Origin: an uncultured Lacinutrix sp.
GTDB lineage: Bacteria; Bacteroidota; Bacteroidia; Flavobacteriales; Flavobacteriaceae
DNA: 64,000 nucleotides
Assembly (NCBI RefSeq): GCF_947500325.1
Contig: NZ_CANMRQ010000004.1
Span: 124,001 to 188,000, forward strand
Direction: 5' to 3'
The notes under the pieces were generated by a model that did no database searches, was not told where the DNA came from, and saw nothing but the letters and a program-made list of their open reading frames with translations. Within the stretch, counting starts at the first letter, position 1. Each line of letters starts with the position of its first letter. Shown here piece by piece: positions 19,351 through 29,628 of this stretch. A program made the translations under genes and the position numbers.

Positions 19351-20836
19351 TTTTATAGAACCATCTAGACAATCTACAAGAGGTATAGCTGTCTTATTTG
19401 GGGTTAATGCTTATAAGTTTATAAAAAAACTATTTATACTTATACTAACGTTTTCATATGCTATTATAAAAAAAGGAGAGGTTTTTGGTTTATCGTTAAC
19501 AAAGATGTTATTAATAGTATTTACTATTATAGTATTAATCGTTTTGCGCTCTATTCTACAGTATTTAAATTTTAAATTTCATATAGTTGGAGAAGATTTT
19601 ATGCTATCAAAAGGTATTCTTAATAAAGAAAAAATTACAGTATCAAAATCCAAAATTCAAAATATTTATATAAAACAGAATATTCTTCAACAAATTATTA
19701 ACGTTGTACAGTTAGATATAGAAACTGCTGGAGACGCAAACGCAGAAGTAAACATTACTGCATTAAGTAGAGCAAAAGCATTAGCTTTAAAAGAAGAATT
19801 ATTATCTCATATAAATCAGACAGAAAAAAACATTAATAAAAGCGCAATTGATGAAAACAATATCTATTACAAAGCGTCAGTAAAAAAACTTTTATTAGAA
19901 GGTTTTAGTCAAAATCATGGTAGAAGTTTCCTCTTAATTGCTGGTTTTTTTGGCGGTTTATATTCATCATACAATGATTTATTAGGGGAACTAAAAATAG
20001 GAGATAAGATAGATGATTTTATGATTGAAAATCAAGATTCCATTGGTTTTTTAATTCTACTATTTTTCGGCATTTTTATATTTACATTACTGTTTTCTGT
20101 AATTTTTTCATTAATTAACACATTCTTACTTAATTACAATTTACAGGTTATAGAACATAAAAAAACAATAGAAATACAAAAAGGGTTATTAAATAAAGTG
20201 GCAATACATTTATCCCCATCAAGGATTCAAAATATTGTAATTTCAAATAATAGGTTGAAACGTTATTTCGGATTAAATACATTAGTAATAAAACAAGCAA
20301 TGGTAGATAAAAGGTTATTAAAACATTTTTCTATTGTTGGTTTAGGAAAGGAACAAGTAACATATTTAACAAAAAAACTAATCAAGAAATTCAAGGTAAT
20401 TTCTAAAAAAGAGAAACCAGAAAAATATTATATTAGAATTCTTATATATAAATCTTTCTTATCTATTATTTTCTTTAACACTATTAGCTATTTTGTTTTA
20501 GAAAATTATTTTTTATTAATTAATATAATACTATTACCCGTAATATCAATTTTAATTCATTGGAGGTATAAAAAAGCATATTATAGTATAAATGACGAAA
20601 TTTTATTAGTTGGAAGTGGTTCTGTATCAACAATTACACAATTATTAGAAATACATAAAATTCAGGCAGTAGCTACCAAACAAAGTATATTTCAAAAAAT
20701 CAGAAAAATAACAACCGTTAAAGTGTTTACAGCCTCTAAAGAAACTACTATCTTATATATAAAAGAGGATAAAGCGAATACAATTATAAATTTCTTATTA
20801 TTTCAAATAGAGTCTGGACGTAAAGATTGGATGTAA
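19337..20836 (+). CDS. Multi-bPH2-domain membrane protein (YdbT-like)
   Basis: The 499-aa product has several transmembrane segments separating three bPH2-like domains, recognisable by 'GILNKEKITVSKSKIQNIYIKQ', 'GLLNKVAIHLSPSRIQNIVIS' and 'GSVSTITQLLEIHKIQAVATKQ'. This is the YdbT architecture. The start overlaps the YdbS-like gene, indicating translational coupling and a shared complex. Confidence 0.85.
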   Translation: MSDFNFIEPSRQSTRGIAVLFGVNAYKFIKKLFILILTFSYAIIKKGEVFGLSLTKMLLIVFTIIVLIVLRSILQYLNFKFHIVGEDFMLSKGILNKEKITVSKSKIQNIYIKQNILQQIINVVQLDIETAGDANAEVNITALSRAKALALKEELLSHINQTEKNINKSAIDENNIYYKASVKKLLLEGFSQNHGRSFLLIAGFFGGLYSSYNDLLGELKIGDKIDDFMIENQDSIGFLILLFFGIFIFTLLFSVIFSLINTFLLNYNLQVIEHKKTIEIQKGLLNKVAIHLSPSRIQNIVISNNRLKRYFGLNTLVIKQAMVDKRLLKHFSIVGLGKEQVTYLTKKLIKKFKVISKKEKPEKYYIRILIYKSFLSIIFFNTISYFVLENYFLLINIILLPVISILIHWRYKKAYYSINDEILLVGSGSVSTITQLLEIHKIQAVATKQSIFQKIRKITTVKVFTASKETTILYIKEDKANTIINFLLFQIESGRKDWM

Positions 20837-20841
20837 AACCG

Positions 20842-20849
20842 TATTTTTG
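20842..20849 (+). promoter_or_regulatory. Candidate -7 element before gene 20876
   Basis: TATTTTTG matches TAnnTTTG and lies 26 bp before the ATG at 20876. No TTG -33 box at normal spacing is seen, so confidence is low. Confidence 0.3.
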
Positions 20850-20875
20850 TAACTTATTTTATATATAGATAGATA

Positions 20876-21361
20876 ATGTTAGTAGATTTTAAAACACTTC
20901 CTGAAGAATCAAGAATATGGATATATCAAGCCAATCGTTCATTTTCAGAAACTGAATTAGAAGAGATAAAGGAAAAATTGAATACTTTTATTACAAATTG
21001 GACTGCTCATGGAAGTGATTTACAGTCAGGTTACGAGATTAGATACAAACGATTTATCATATTAGCAGTTAATCAAAACTCACAAGCAGCAACTGGTTGT
21101 AGTATTGATGCTTCTGTTCATTTTATTCAACAATTAGAGAAGGAATATAATGTAGATTTAATGGATAAGATGAATGTTTCTTATAAGCAAGGAGAATACG
21201 TAGCCTACAAAACACTGTCAGATTTTAGAACTATGGCTAAACAAAAAGCCGTTTCAAAAAATACAATTGTCTTTAATAATTTAGTTACAAATATTGCAGA
21301 GTTTAATGAAAATTGGGAAGTCCCAGCTAGCGATAGTTGGCATAATAGATTCCTTAATTAG
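20876..21361 (+). CDS. Conserved Bacteroidota cytosolic protein of unknown function
   Basis: The 161-aa product has no signal, no membrane segment and no Walker motifs. It opens with 'PEESRIWIYQANRSFSETEL' and contains 'GCSIDASVHFIQQLEKEYNVDLMDK'. Homologues in Bacteroidota are often labelled 'ABC transporter ATPase', but the sequence gives no ground for that name. Function unknown. It ends the plus-strand run. Confidence 0.7.
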   Translation: MLVDFKTLPEESRIWIYQANRSFSETELEEIKEKLNTFITNWTAHGSDLQSGYEIRYKRFIILAVNQNSQAATGCSIDASVHFIQQLEKEYNVDLMDKMNVSYKQGEYVAYKTLSDFRTMAKQKAVSKNTIVFNNLVTNIAEFNENWEVPASDSWHNRFLN

Positions 21362-21474
21362 AAACTCTAGACTTATATTGTTTTAGATTTTAAATAATTT
21401 ACAGATTTATTAAATTATAACTGTAATTATTACACATATTGAACTAATAATAATTTCTATATTTCAATAAAAAA

Positions 21475-21523
21475 AGCCACTTTTACAAATCATTTATTGT
21501 AACGTAAATTTATACAAGTGGCT
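21475..21523 (+). promoter_or_regulatory. Potential leader hairpin covering the serB start codon
   Basis: The arms AGCCACTT (21475-21482) and AAGTGGCT (21516-21523) are perfect inverted repeats; the right arm contains the GTG start codon of serB. Inside, TTACAA (21483-21488) pairs with TTGTAA (21497-21502) across an 8-base loop. The RNA could therefore hide the start codon. Upstream, TATATTTC (21458-21465) preceded by TTG (21439-21441) resembles a promoter that would put the hairpin at the mRNA 5' end. Confidence 0.4.
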
Positions 21524-22741
21524 ACAGACATTTTCTTACTCAATATTTCAGGACAGGATAAACCTGGTTTAACATCTGCACTTACAAATGTATTATCAGA
21601 ATATGAAGCTAAAGTGTTAGATATAGGTCAAGCTAATATTCATGACACTTTATCTTTAGGTATATTGTTTGAAATAAAATCTGGTAAAAAATCTGCTTCG
21701 GTATTAAAAGATTTACTTTTCAAATCTTATGAGTTAGGTATTAACGCAAAGTTTACGCCTATTACACTTGATGATTATGAAAATTGGGTTACGCTTCAAG
21801 GGAAAGACAGATATATTGTTACCATTTTAGGAGAAAAACTAACAGCAAAGCAAATTTCAGAAGTTACTAAAGTAATTTCTGAAAAAGATTTAAATATAGA
21901 TTCTATAAAGAGGCTAACAGGGCGCACATCGCTTATTAAGGAGGAAGAAGACCCAAAAGCTTCAATTCAATTATCTATTAGAGGTAAAATAAAAAGCAAA
22001 GTAGAATTTACAGAAAAATTCATGCAAATTTCTAGAGATTTAGATGTTGATATTGCTTTTCAAGAAGATAATATTTACAGAAGAAATAGAAGATTAGTCT
22101 GTTTTGATATGGATTCTACCTTAATTCAAACAGAGGTTATAGATGAATTAGCAGAATTAGCTGTTGTAGGTAAAGAGGTAAAAGCAATTACAGAGATGGC
22201 AATGCAGGGTGAAATTGATTTTAATGAAAGTTTTATAAGGAGAATGAAACTTTTAAAAGGATTAAGTGAAGAAGTTCTCCATGGTGTTGCAGTAAACCTA
22301 CCTATTACAAAAGGAGCAAGAAGACTAATTACTACTTTAAAAAAATATGGATTTAAAACTGCAATTCTATCTGGAGGCTTTACATACTTTGGTAATTATT
22401 TACAAAAAGAACTAGGTATAGACTATGTGTATGCTAACCAACTTGAAATTAAAAATGGTGCTTTAACAGGAGGTTATCTTGGGGAGATTGTAGATGGTAA
22501 TAAAAAAGCTGAATATCTTAAAGAAATTGCACAAAAAGAAGGTTTACATATTAGTCAAACCATAGCTGTTGGAGATGGAGCTAATGATTTAGCAATGCTA
22601 AATCTTGCGGGTTTAGGTATAGCTTTTCATGCAAAACCAAAAGTTAAAGATAATGCTCAAAGCTCTATTTCTAGTATTGGATTAGATGGCGTGTTGTATT
22701 TATTAGGCTATCATGACAAACATATAGATTTGTTAGAATAG
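21518..22741 (+). CDS. serB: Phosphoserine phosphatase with N-terminal ACT-like domains
   Basis: The 407-aa product starts at GTG; the first residues 'FLLNISGQDKPGLTSALTNVL' are an ACT-like domain, which supports this start. The HAD phosphatase domain follows the second ACT-like region: 'CFDMDSTLIQTEVIDELA' (nucleophile Asp), 'ILSGGFTYFG' and 'VGDGANDLAML'. SerB performs the last step of serine synthesis, dephosphorylating L-phosphoserine. The ACT part may sense serine. The start codon sits in a potential hairpin arm. Confidence 0.95.
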   Translation: MATDIFLLNISGQDKPGLTSALTNVLSEYEAKVLDIGQANIHDTLSLGILFEIKSGKKSASVLKDLLFKSYELGINAKFTPITLDDYENWVTLQGKDRYIVTILGEKLTAKQISEVTKVISEKDLNIDSIKRLTGRTSLIKEEEDPKASIQLSIRGKIKSKVEFTEKFMQISRDLDVDIAFQEDNIYRRNRRLVCFDMDSTLIQTEVIDELAELAVVGKEVKAITEMAMQGEIDFNESFIRRMKLLKGLSEEVLHGVAVNLPITKGARRLITTLKKYGFKTAILSGGFTYFGNYLQKELGIDYVYANQLEIKNGALTGGYLGEIVDGNKKAEYLKEIAQKEGLHISQTIAVGDGANDLAMLNLAGLGIAFHAKPKVKDNAQSSISSIGLDGVLYLLGYHDKHIDLLE

Positions 22742-22883
22742 TATTCCTTTAAATTGTTATTAAAAAGGTTAATTATTTCTTTATAAATCTATCCTAAAAC
22801 CTTTAATAAGAATTGGAAAAATAATAACTTGGCATAGTTTTTAGTTGTTATATAATTACGGCGACTATAATACCTTAAAATCT

Positions 22884-25844
22884 ATGCGTAAATTACTTTT
22901 TTTACTTACTTTTATATTAGTTTCAACTTCATTGCATGCTCAGGAAACTACAAATCCTCTATTAGCAAAAAACGTTGTATCACAAAAAAAATGGGTAGAT
23001 AGTATATATAATTCTTTGACTTTAAAAGATAAAATTGCACAGCTATACATGGTGCAAGTCTTTTCTAATCAAACAGCAAAAGAAAAAGAAAAAGTAACGC
23101 GCTTGATTAAAGAGCATCATATTGGTGGTATCATATACTCTAAAGGTGGGCCAGTTAGACAAGCAAAACTTAATAACGAATTACAATCAGCCTCTAAAAT
23201 ACCTTTGTTAATAGGTATGGATGCAGAATGGGGATTAAGTATGCGCTTAGACTCTACATATTCTTTTCCTTGGAATATGACTCTTGGAGCTATTAAAAAT
23301 GAACAACTCATTGAGCAAACAGGGAGGCAATTAGGTGAACATTGTAAGCGCTTAGGTGTTCATTTCAATTTTGCGCCAGTTGTTGATATAAATACAAATC
23401 CAAATAATCCTATTATTGGTAATCGCTCTTTTGGTGAAGATAGAGATAATGTTACCAATAAAGCTTCAGCTTTTATGAGAGGTATGCAAAGTGCAGGCGT
23501 TTTGGCAAATGCAAAACATTTTCCTGGTCATGGAGACACAGAAGACGACTCACACTTGACTTTACCAACTGTTTCATTTAATGAAAAAAGAATTGATTCT
23601 ATAGAATTATACCCATATAAGAAACTAATAAAAGAAGGTCTATCAAGTGTTATGGTAGCTCACTTAAATATTCCAAGTTTAGAACCTCGTCAAGATTATC
23701 CTTCTTCGCTTTCTAAAAATATTGTTACAACCATTCTAAAAGAACGTTTAGGTTTTAAAGGACTAATATTTACTGATGCATTAACAATGAAAGGTGCAGC
23801 AAATTTCAAATTTGAAGAGCTTGATGGTAGTACAAATAGTAGTAAAAACACTGTAGGTAATATTGATTTAGCAGCTTTTATGGCTGGAAACGATGTTATG
23901 CTAATGTCAGAAAATGTAGCAGAAGGTATCTCAAAACTTGAAAAAGCATATTATAAGAAATTAATTACTGAAGAACGATTAGCGCATTCTGTAAAAAAGG
24001 TTTTGCAAGCTAAATATAAAGTAGGTCTATCAAAATACAAGCCAATTAGCACTTATAACTTAGTTAATGATTTAAATCGTATGCGAGATGATACTTTGTA
24101 TGAAGAGCTTATGGAAGAAGCTATAACTATTGCTCATGATTCTACAAATTTATTACCATTACGTCATTTAGAAACAAAAAAAATAGCTTACGTAAAATTA
24201 GGAGACGATGATGGTAAACCATTTTATAACACATTAAAAAAGTATGCAGAAGTACATGAAATTAAAGCGAATACTTTAGATGATTTAATTAAAAAACTAC
24301 AAAATTACAATACAGTTATTGTTGGCTTTCACAAGTCGAATGCAAGTCCTTGGAAAAGCTACAAATTTAAAGACAAAGAATTGACATGGTTATATGAAAT
24401 AGCTAGAACAAACACTGTGATTTTAGACGTTTTTGCTAAACCATATACTTTATTAGATATTAAATCTATGACTAATATTGAAAGTGTAGTGGTAAGCTAT
24501 CAAAATAGTAAAATAGCTCAAGAAACATCTGCAGAGATTATTTTTGGTGCATTAGGAGCTAAAGGAAAATTACCTGTTTCTGCTGGCCCATTTTTTAATT
24601 TGGGTGTTGGAAAACAAACACATACTTTAGATCGTTTAGGTTATAGTTTCCCAGAACGTGTTGGGTTAAGCTCCTATAGATTAGAAAAAATAGACTCTAT
24701 AGCAAACCATGCAGTAAATGCAGGTATGACACCTGGAATACAGCTAATAGTTGCAAGAAAAGGAAAAGTAGTTTATAATAAAAACTTTGGAAAACATACT
24801 TATAATGGTAAAGAAAAAGTAAAAGAAGAAGATATATATGATGTAGCTTCTTTAACAAAAATTGTAGCTACACTTCCTTTATTAATGGAATTAGAGGAGC
24901 AAGGTATAGTATCATTAGATTCTAAATTATCTGAGTTAATTCCAGAATATAAAAAATCTAATAAAAAGAATGTAACTATTAAAAAAATGCTATCACATTA
25001 CGCACAATTAAAACCTTGGATTCCTTTTTATTATGCAACTTTAGATTCTGTAACAAAACAACCTTCATCAAAATACTATCGTAAATCGAAAACAGATAAG
25101 TTTAGCATTAAAGTAGCTAATAACTTATGGATGCGCAAAGACTATAAAGATTCTATACCAAAACTTATTGAAGAAACAGACTTGCTTTCACGATTGAGAT
25201 ATCGTTACAGTGATTTACCTTATTATATTTTAAAACAGTATATAGAAGACCATTATGGCAAACCATTAAATGAATTGGTGCAAGACCACTTTTATAAATC
25301 ATTGGGTGCAAATCATACTATTTACAATCCATATAAAACAATTAGTAATAGAAACATTGTTCCTACAGAGGAAGATGATTATTTCCGTTACCAAAAAATA
25401 CATGGTTACGTTCATGATATGGGAGCAGCAATGCAAGATGGTGTTGGAGGACATGCTGGTGTTTTTAGTAATGCCAATGATATTGCTAAAATTATGCAAA
25501 TGTATTTACAAAAGGGATATTATGGAGGCGTACAATATTTAAAACCCGAAACAGTAGATAAATTTAATACTTGTTATTATTGCCATAAAAAAGTACGAAG
25601 AGGTATTGGTTTCGATAAACCTCAATTAGGAGAATCTGGACCAACCTGTGGTTGTTTGTCTATGAAAAGTTTTGGACACTCAGGATTTACAGGCACCTAT
25701 ACTTGGGCAGATCCAGATGAAGAATTAGTTTATGTTTTTCTAGCTAATAGAACATATCCTACATCTAAAGGAAAAAACATGTTATTACGTGAAAATATTA
25801 GAACTAATATTCAAGAAGCAATTTACGAAGCAATTATAAGGTAA
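22884..25844 (+). CDS. GH3 beta-N-acetylhexosaminidase fused to a beta-lactamase-like (serine hydrolase) domain
   Basis: I use the ATG at 22884 because it opens a clean signal peptide ending 'STSLHAQ'; an upstream TTG at 22845 only adds 13 poor residues. The product is 986 aa. The N-terminal GH3 domain has 'KHFPGHGDTEDDSHLTLP', typical of NagZ-like enzymes with a His/Asp pair, and 'IFTDALTMKGA'. The C-terminal third is a penicillin-binding/class C fold: SxxK as 'SLTK', 'YSD', and 'GHSGFTGT'. This fusion is common in Bacteroidota and suggests periplasmic cell-wall turnover with two hydrolytic activities. bshA follows 74 bp downstream. Confidence 0.9.
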   Translation: MRKLLFLLTFILVSTSLHAQETTNPLLAKNVVSQKKWVDSIYNSLTLKDKIAQLYMVQVFSNQTAKEKEKVTRLIKEHHIGGIIYSKGGPVRQAKLNNELQSASKIPLLIGMDAEWGLSMRLDSTYSFPWNMTLGAIKNEQLIEQTGRQLGEHCKRLGVHFNFAPVVDINTNPNNPIIGNRSFGEDRDNVTNKASAFMRGMQSAGVLANAKHFPGHGDTEDDSHLTLPTVSFNEKRIDSIELYPYKKLIKEGLSSVMVAHLNIPSLEPRQDYPSSLSKNIVTTILKERLGFKGLIFTDALTMKGAANFKFEELDGSTNSSKNTVGNIDLAAFMAGNDVMLMSENVAEGISKLEKAYYKKLITEERLAHSVKKVLQAKYKVGLSKYKPISTYNLVNDLNRMRDDTLYEELMEEAITIAHDSTNLLPLRHLETKKIAYVKLGDDDGKPFYNTLKKYAEVHEIKANTLDDLIKKLQNYNTVIVGFHKSNASPWKSYKFKDKELTWLYEIARTNTVILDVFAKPYTLLDIKSMTNIESVVVSYQNSKIAQETSAEIIFGALGAKGKLPVSAGPFFNLGVGKQTHTLDRLGYSFPERVGLSSYRLEKIDSIANHAVNAGMTPGIQLIVARKGKVVYNKNFGKHTYNGKEKVKEEDIYDVASLTKIVATLPLLMELEEQGIVSLDSKLSELIPEYKKSNKKNVTIKKMLSHYAQLKPWIPFYYATLDSVTKQPSSKYYRKSKTDKFSIKVANNLWMRKDYKDSIPKLIEETDLLSRLRYRYSDLPYYILKQYIEDHYGKPLNELVQDHFYKSLGANHTIYNPYKTISNRNIVPTEEDDYFRYQKIHGYVHDMGAAMQDGVGGHAGVFSNANDIAKIMQMYLQKGYYGGVQYLKPETVDKFNTCYYCHKKVRRGIGFDKPQLGESGPTCGCLSMKSFGHSGFTGTYTWADPDEELVYVFLANRTYPTSKGKNMLLRENIRTNIQEAIYEAIIR

Positions 25845-25918
25845 TCAATCAAAAATAAAGTGTTATTTGAGTAAGTAGCTATTTGCTAATTCGACTTTAA
25901 ACACTTAAAACCAAAAGA

Positions 25919-27064
25919 ATGAGAATAGGCATAGTATGCTACCCAACATTTGGAGGTAGTGGAGTAGTGGCAACAGAGTTAGGATTAGAGTTATCTAAGC
26001 GCGGACACAATATTCACTTTATAACTTATAACCAACCTGTTAGATTAGAATTATTAGGTAATAATGTACACTACCATGAAGTAAACGTACCTGAGTATCC
26101 CTTATTTCACTATCAACCATACGAATTAGCTTTATCTAGTAAATTGGTAGATATGGTTAAACTGCATAAAATAGAATTGTTACATGTACACTATGCTATA
26201 CCGCATGCCTATGCTGCTTATATGGCACAAAAAATGTTAAGAGAAGAAGATATTTACGTTCCTATTGTTACAACTCTACATGGTACAGATATTACACTTG
26301 TAGGTAACCATCCTTTTTACAAACCAGCAGTAACGTTTAGTATAAATAAATCAGATGCTGTAACTGCAGTCTCTCAAAGTTTAAAAGAAGATACGCTACG
26401 TTTATTTGACATAAAAAAAGAAATTAATGTTATCACTAATTTTATTGACATAAAGAAGTTTAAACATGACTTCACCGATTGTCAACGTGATATGATGGCC
26501 ACTCAAGATGAAAAAATCATTACTCATATTAGTAACATGAGATCTGTAAAACGCATACCAGATGTAATTAAAACATTCTATAACGTTCAAAAAGAAATAC
26601 CAGCAAAGTTAATGATGGTTGGAGAAGGACCAGAGCGAGAACCTGCAGAACGATTATGTCGTGAGCTTGGTATTTCAGAAAAAGTAGTGTTTTTTGGGAA
26701 TAGTAATGAAATTGATCGTATACTTTGCTTTAGCGATTTGTTCTTACTACCAAGTGAGACAGAAAGCTTTGGGTTATCTGCATTAGAAGCTATGGCTTCT
26801 AACGTTCCTGTTATATCAAGTAATACTGGAGGTATACCAGAAGTTAATTTAGAAGGGTTTTCTGGCTATTTAAGTAATGTTGGTGATGTAGAATCTATGA
26901 GCAATAATGCTTTAGCTATATTAAGAAACGAAAGAAAACTTAATGAATTTAAATTAAATGCTAAAATACAAGCAAGCAAATTTGCTATTGAAAATATAGT
27001 ACCTAAGTACGAAGCATTATATGAAGAAACATTAAAAACGTGCTTGTTTTCAGAAAAATTATAA
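25919..27064 (+). CDS. bshA: N-acetyl-alpha-D-glucosaminyl L-malate synthase
   Basis: The 381-aa GT4-family product opens 'MRIGIVCYPTFGGSGVVATEL', the BshA signature, and has 'VTTLHGTDITLVG' and 'LPSETESFGLSALEAMASNVPVISS' with the donor-binding glutamates. BshA joins UDP-GlcNAc and L-malate, the first step of bacillithiol synthesis. Its presence implies that this organism uses bacillithiol as thiol buffer; bshB and bshC are not in the window. The pair with the GH3 gene is common in flavobacteria. Confidence 0.95.
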   Translation: MRIGIVCYPTFGGSGVVATELGLELSKRGHNIHFITYNQPVRLELLGNNVHYHEVNVPEYPLFHYQPYELALSSKLVDMVKLHKIELLHVHYAIPHAYAAYMAQKMLREEDIYVPIVTTLHGTDITLVGNHPFYKPAVTFSINKSDAVTAVSQSLKEDTLRLFDIKKEINVITNFIDIKKFKHDFTDCQRDMMATQDEKIITHISNMRSVKRIPDVIKTFYNVQKEIPAKLMMVGEGPEREPAERLCRELGISEKVVFFGNSNEIDRILCFSDLFLLPSETESFGLSALEAMASNVPVISSNTGGIPEVNLEGFSGYLSNVGDVESMSNNALAILRNERKLNEFKLNAKIQASKFAIENIVPKYEALYEETLKTCLFSEKL

Positions 27065-27144
27065 TCATGCCTACTGAATATTTTTTTTAAAAAGTATTTT
27101 TGATATAATATTTTTTAACTTTCTTTTCTAAATAATAAAATATC

Positions 27145-28548
27145 ATGAATAGAAAGTCTTTTTTAAAATTAACTGCCCGAGCTGGATTGTTTTTAGGTAT
27201 CACACCTTCTTTAATTAGTTGTAATACAGAAAATAAAGTTGATGCAAATGAATTGGATTCACTGCTAACATCAAGAAAAGCCTCTGGTACTGCTGTTAAT
27301 TTAAAATGTAAACCTATAAGTAAAGTAAGAGTTGGTATGATAGGTATGGGAAATCGCGGAAGTGTTCTCATTCAAATGTTTGAATATTTAATAAAAAACA
27401 ATCATGCAGAAATTATAGGACTTTCAGATTTAAGTGAAAAAAAACTTCAAAAAAACAATGACTACTTAAAAACTATTCAAAAAAATGATGCCAGCTTATA
27501 TTTTGGACATAAAGATGAATGGAAAAAATTAGCCAATCGAGATGATATAGACTTATTAATTATTGCCACTCCATGGGAATACCATACAGAAATGTCTATT
27601 TATGGCATGGAACACGGGAAACATGTTGCTTGTGAACAACCTATGGCTATGACATTAAAAGATTGCTGGAAACTTATTGAGGTAGCAGAACGTACAAAGA
27701 AACACTGTATGTATATGGAGAATTGCTGTTTTAATGGAGAAGAATTATGGGTGTTAAACATGATTAATCAAGGTGTTTTTGGAGATTTAAATCATGCTGA
27801 AGGTGCGTATATCCATGATTTAAGAAAACACATGATGGATGAAACTTATTATGAAGATCAATGGCGAATAAAACATCATCAAACTAAAAATGAAAATCTT
27901 TATACAGGTCATGGTTTAGGACCTGTGAGTTTTTATATGGATATTGGCAGAGGTGATAATTATGATCATTTGGTAAGTATGAGTTCAAGAGAACAAAGCT
28001 TAAGTGATGCAGCTAGAAAGGAAAATTTTTGGACAAATAAATTTACTTGTGGTGATATGAACACTACGCTTATAAAAACTAAAAATGGAAAGACTATTAT
28101 GTTGCAATTCGACACTCATACTGGTAGACCATATTCACGCTTAAATACAATAACAGGAACCAAAGCAGTGCATCAAGGCTATCCATCTCGCCTATATATA
28201 GGGCATGAAAATTTGCAATGGGGTCATAGTTGGTTAAATAAAGATGATTATAAAACTTATAGGGACAAATATGATCACCCGCTTTGGAAAAAGTTAAAAG
28301 AACAGATTGATGCAAATGCAGTAGGTCACGGAGGAATGGATTTTGTCATGATTTATAGGCTAATACGTTGTCTAAATCAAGGATTACCATTAGATATTAA
28401 TTTATACGATAGTGTGCTTTGGAGCGCAATAACACCTTTGTCAGGACTGTCTGTTGCTAATAATAGTAAGAGCATTAATATTCCCGATTTTACAGGAGGC
28501 ACCTGGCAAAAGCATCGAGAAAACGAATTATTAAGAGATATTATTTAA
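27145..28548 (+). CDS. Gfo/Idh/MocA-family GH109-like glycosidase (alpha-N-acetylgalactosaminidase type)
   Basis: The 467-aa product has an export signal ending in a lipobox-like 'LISC' (Cys26). The NAD-binding 'RVGMIGMGNRGSVL' starts about residue 61, followed by 'HGKHVACEQPMAM'. The 'GHGLGPVSFYMDIGRGD' and 'GHGGMDFVMIYRLIRCLNQGLPLD' segments are those of GH109 enzymes, which use NAD transiently to release alpha-linked GalNAc. It converges with the kinase-like gene on the other strand, overlapping by 18 bp at the 3' ends. Specificity for GalNAc is inferred from family and context. Confidence 0.85.
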   Translation: MNRKSFLKLTARAGLFLGITPSLISCNTENKVDANELDSLLTSRKASGTAVNLKCKPISKVRVGMIGMGNRGSVLIQMFEYLIKNNHAEIIGLSDLSEKKLQKNNDYLKTIQKNDASLYFGHKDEWKKLANRDDIDLLIIATPWEYHTEMSIYGMEHGKHVACEQPMAMTLKDCWKLIEVAERTKKHCMYMENCCFNGEELWVLNMINQGVFGDLNHAEGAYIHDLRKHMMDETYYEDQWRIKHHQTKNENLYTGHGLGPVSFYMDIGRGDNYDHLVSMSSREQSLSDAARKENFWTNKFTCGDMNTTLIKTKNGKTIMLQFDTHTGRPYSRLNTITGTKAVHQGYPSRLYIGHENLQWGHSWLNKDDYKTYRDKYDHPLWKKLKEQIDANAVGHGGMDFVMIYRLIRCLNQGLPLDINLYDSVLWSAITPLSGLSVANNSKSINIPDFTGGTWQKHRENELLRDII

Positions 28549-29628
28549 TTTAAAAGCTGTTTTAGTAATCTGTTTAATACTATCGTAGTTATTAATAACA
28601 CTTTTTAATAAATAAAATTGATTATTTGCGCGAACTAGATTATGGTTTTCATAATTGGTTTTATAGTATATATCGTTATTTAAATAATCTGTTAAAAAAC
28701 GTAATCCCATTATAAATACTATGGTTTTAACACCTAAAGGCAAATATTCTATTTCTTTATCTGTAAATAATTTTGAGGTATAAAATGCATACCCTTTACA
28801 AAACGCTTCGTAGTAATCTAATTGTATTTCTATAGATTCATATTCATTACTATCTTCTTCTTTATTTGTGCAAATAGAACGAATAGAGTCTCCAAAATCA
28901 AAATGAACTATTCCTGGCATTACAGTATCTAAATCTATCACTGCAAGTCCTTTTTGATCTTTATCAAATAAGACATTTGCTAATTTAGCATCATTATGAG
29001 TAATTCTAATAGGAAACGTATTTTTAGATTTTAATTCTGCAAGCCTACACATTTCTTTTTTATGTTCTAATACAAATTTAATAGCATTGTCTGCATTTAA
29101 TTTCCTGTCGTTAGACGCTAAACTTAAAGCTTTTTCAAATTGGTTAATTCTTATGGGAATATTGTGAAAATTTGGAAGCGTTTCTTTTATTTTATTCTTA
29201 ACTATATTCTTTGTAAGCATCATAAAGCTACCATATAATTTCCCAGCTTCAAAAACAACTTTAGCATTTGGAGCTTTATCATAAGTAATAGAATTTGCTA
29301 TATAATTTTGCATATTCCAATACTGTTCATTTTTATCTTTATAATAATAATATCCAGTATTAGTTTTGTAAAAACGAGTACATTTTACAGGTGTATTTAA
29401 AGCTTCAACTTGAGCTTCTATATATTGACTACTATATACTTTATTGTTTATTATATCAATAGTATTTTTAAATACAAAACCATTTAATTTTTGTAATACG
29501 TAATGTTGATTAGTATTTGTATTAACTAAATAAGTGTCATTTATATGTCCTGAATTTAAATTGTTTATTTCAAGAATAGTACCTTCAATATTGAATTGAT
29601 TAGCTATTACTATTATATTTTCTACCAT
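28531..29628 (-). CDS. N-acetylhexosamine 1-kinase-like phosphotransferase
   Basis: The 365-aa product has the aminoglycoside/choline-kinase fold: an N-terminal 'YLVNTNTNQHYVLQKLN', Brenner-type catalytic 'ITHNDAKLANVLFD' and metal-binding 'AVIDLDTVMPGIVHFDFGDS'. This resembles NahK, which makes GalNAc-1-phosphate or GlcNAc-1-phosphate. It overlaps the upstream nucleotidyltransferase gene by 7 bp, so the two are translationally coupled. Older databases call such proteins 'mucin desulfatase', which the kinase motifs do not support. Confidence 0.8.
   Translation of the reverse strand: MVENIIVIANQFNIEGTILEINNLNSGHINDTYLVNTNTNQHYVLQKLNGFVFKNTIDIINNKVYSSQYIEAQVEALNTPVKCTRFYKTNTGYYYYKDKNEQYWNMQNYIANSITYDKAPNAKVVFEAGKLYGSFMMLTKNIVKNKIKETLPNFHNIPIRINQFEKALSLASNDRKLNADNAIKFVLEHKKEMCRLAELKSKNTFPIRITHNDAKLANVLFDKDQKGLAVIDLDTVMPGIVHFDFGDSIRSICTNKEEDSNEYESIEIQLDYYEAFCKGYAFYTSKLFTDKEIEYLPLGVKTIVFIMGLRFLTDYLNNDIYYKTNYENHNLVRANNQFYLLKSVINNYDSIKQITKTAFKLNNIS

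Noticed and set aside
20876-21361. Naming this gene an ABC transporter ATPase
   Set aside because: No Walker A, Walker B or signature motif is present.
22845-22883. TTG start extending the GH3 fusion by 13 residues
   Set aside because: The ATG at 22884 opens a normal signal peptide; the added residues would spoil it.
28531-29628. Calling this gene a mucin desulfatase
   Set aside because: Kinase motifs are intact and no sulfatase motif is present.
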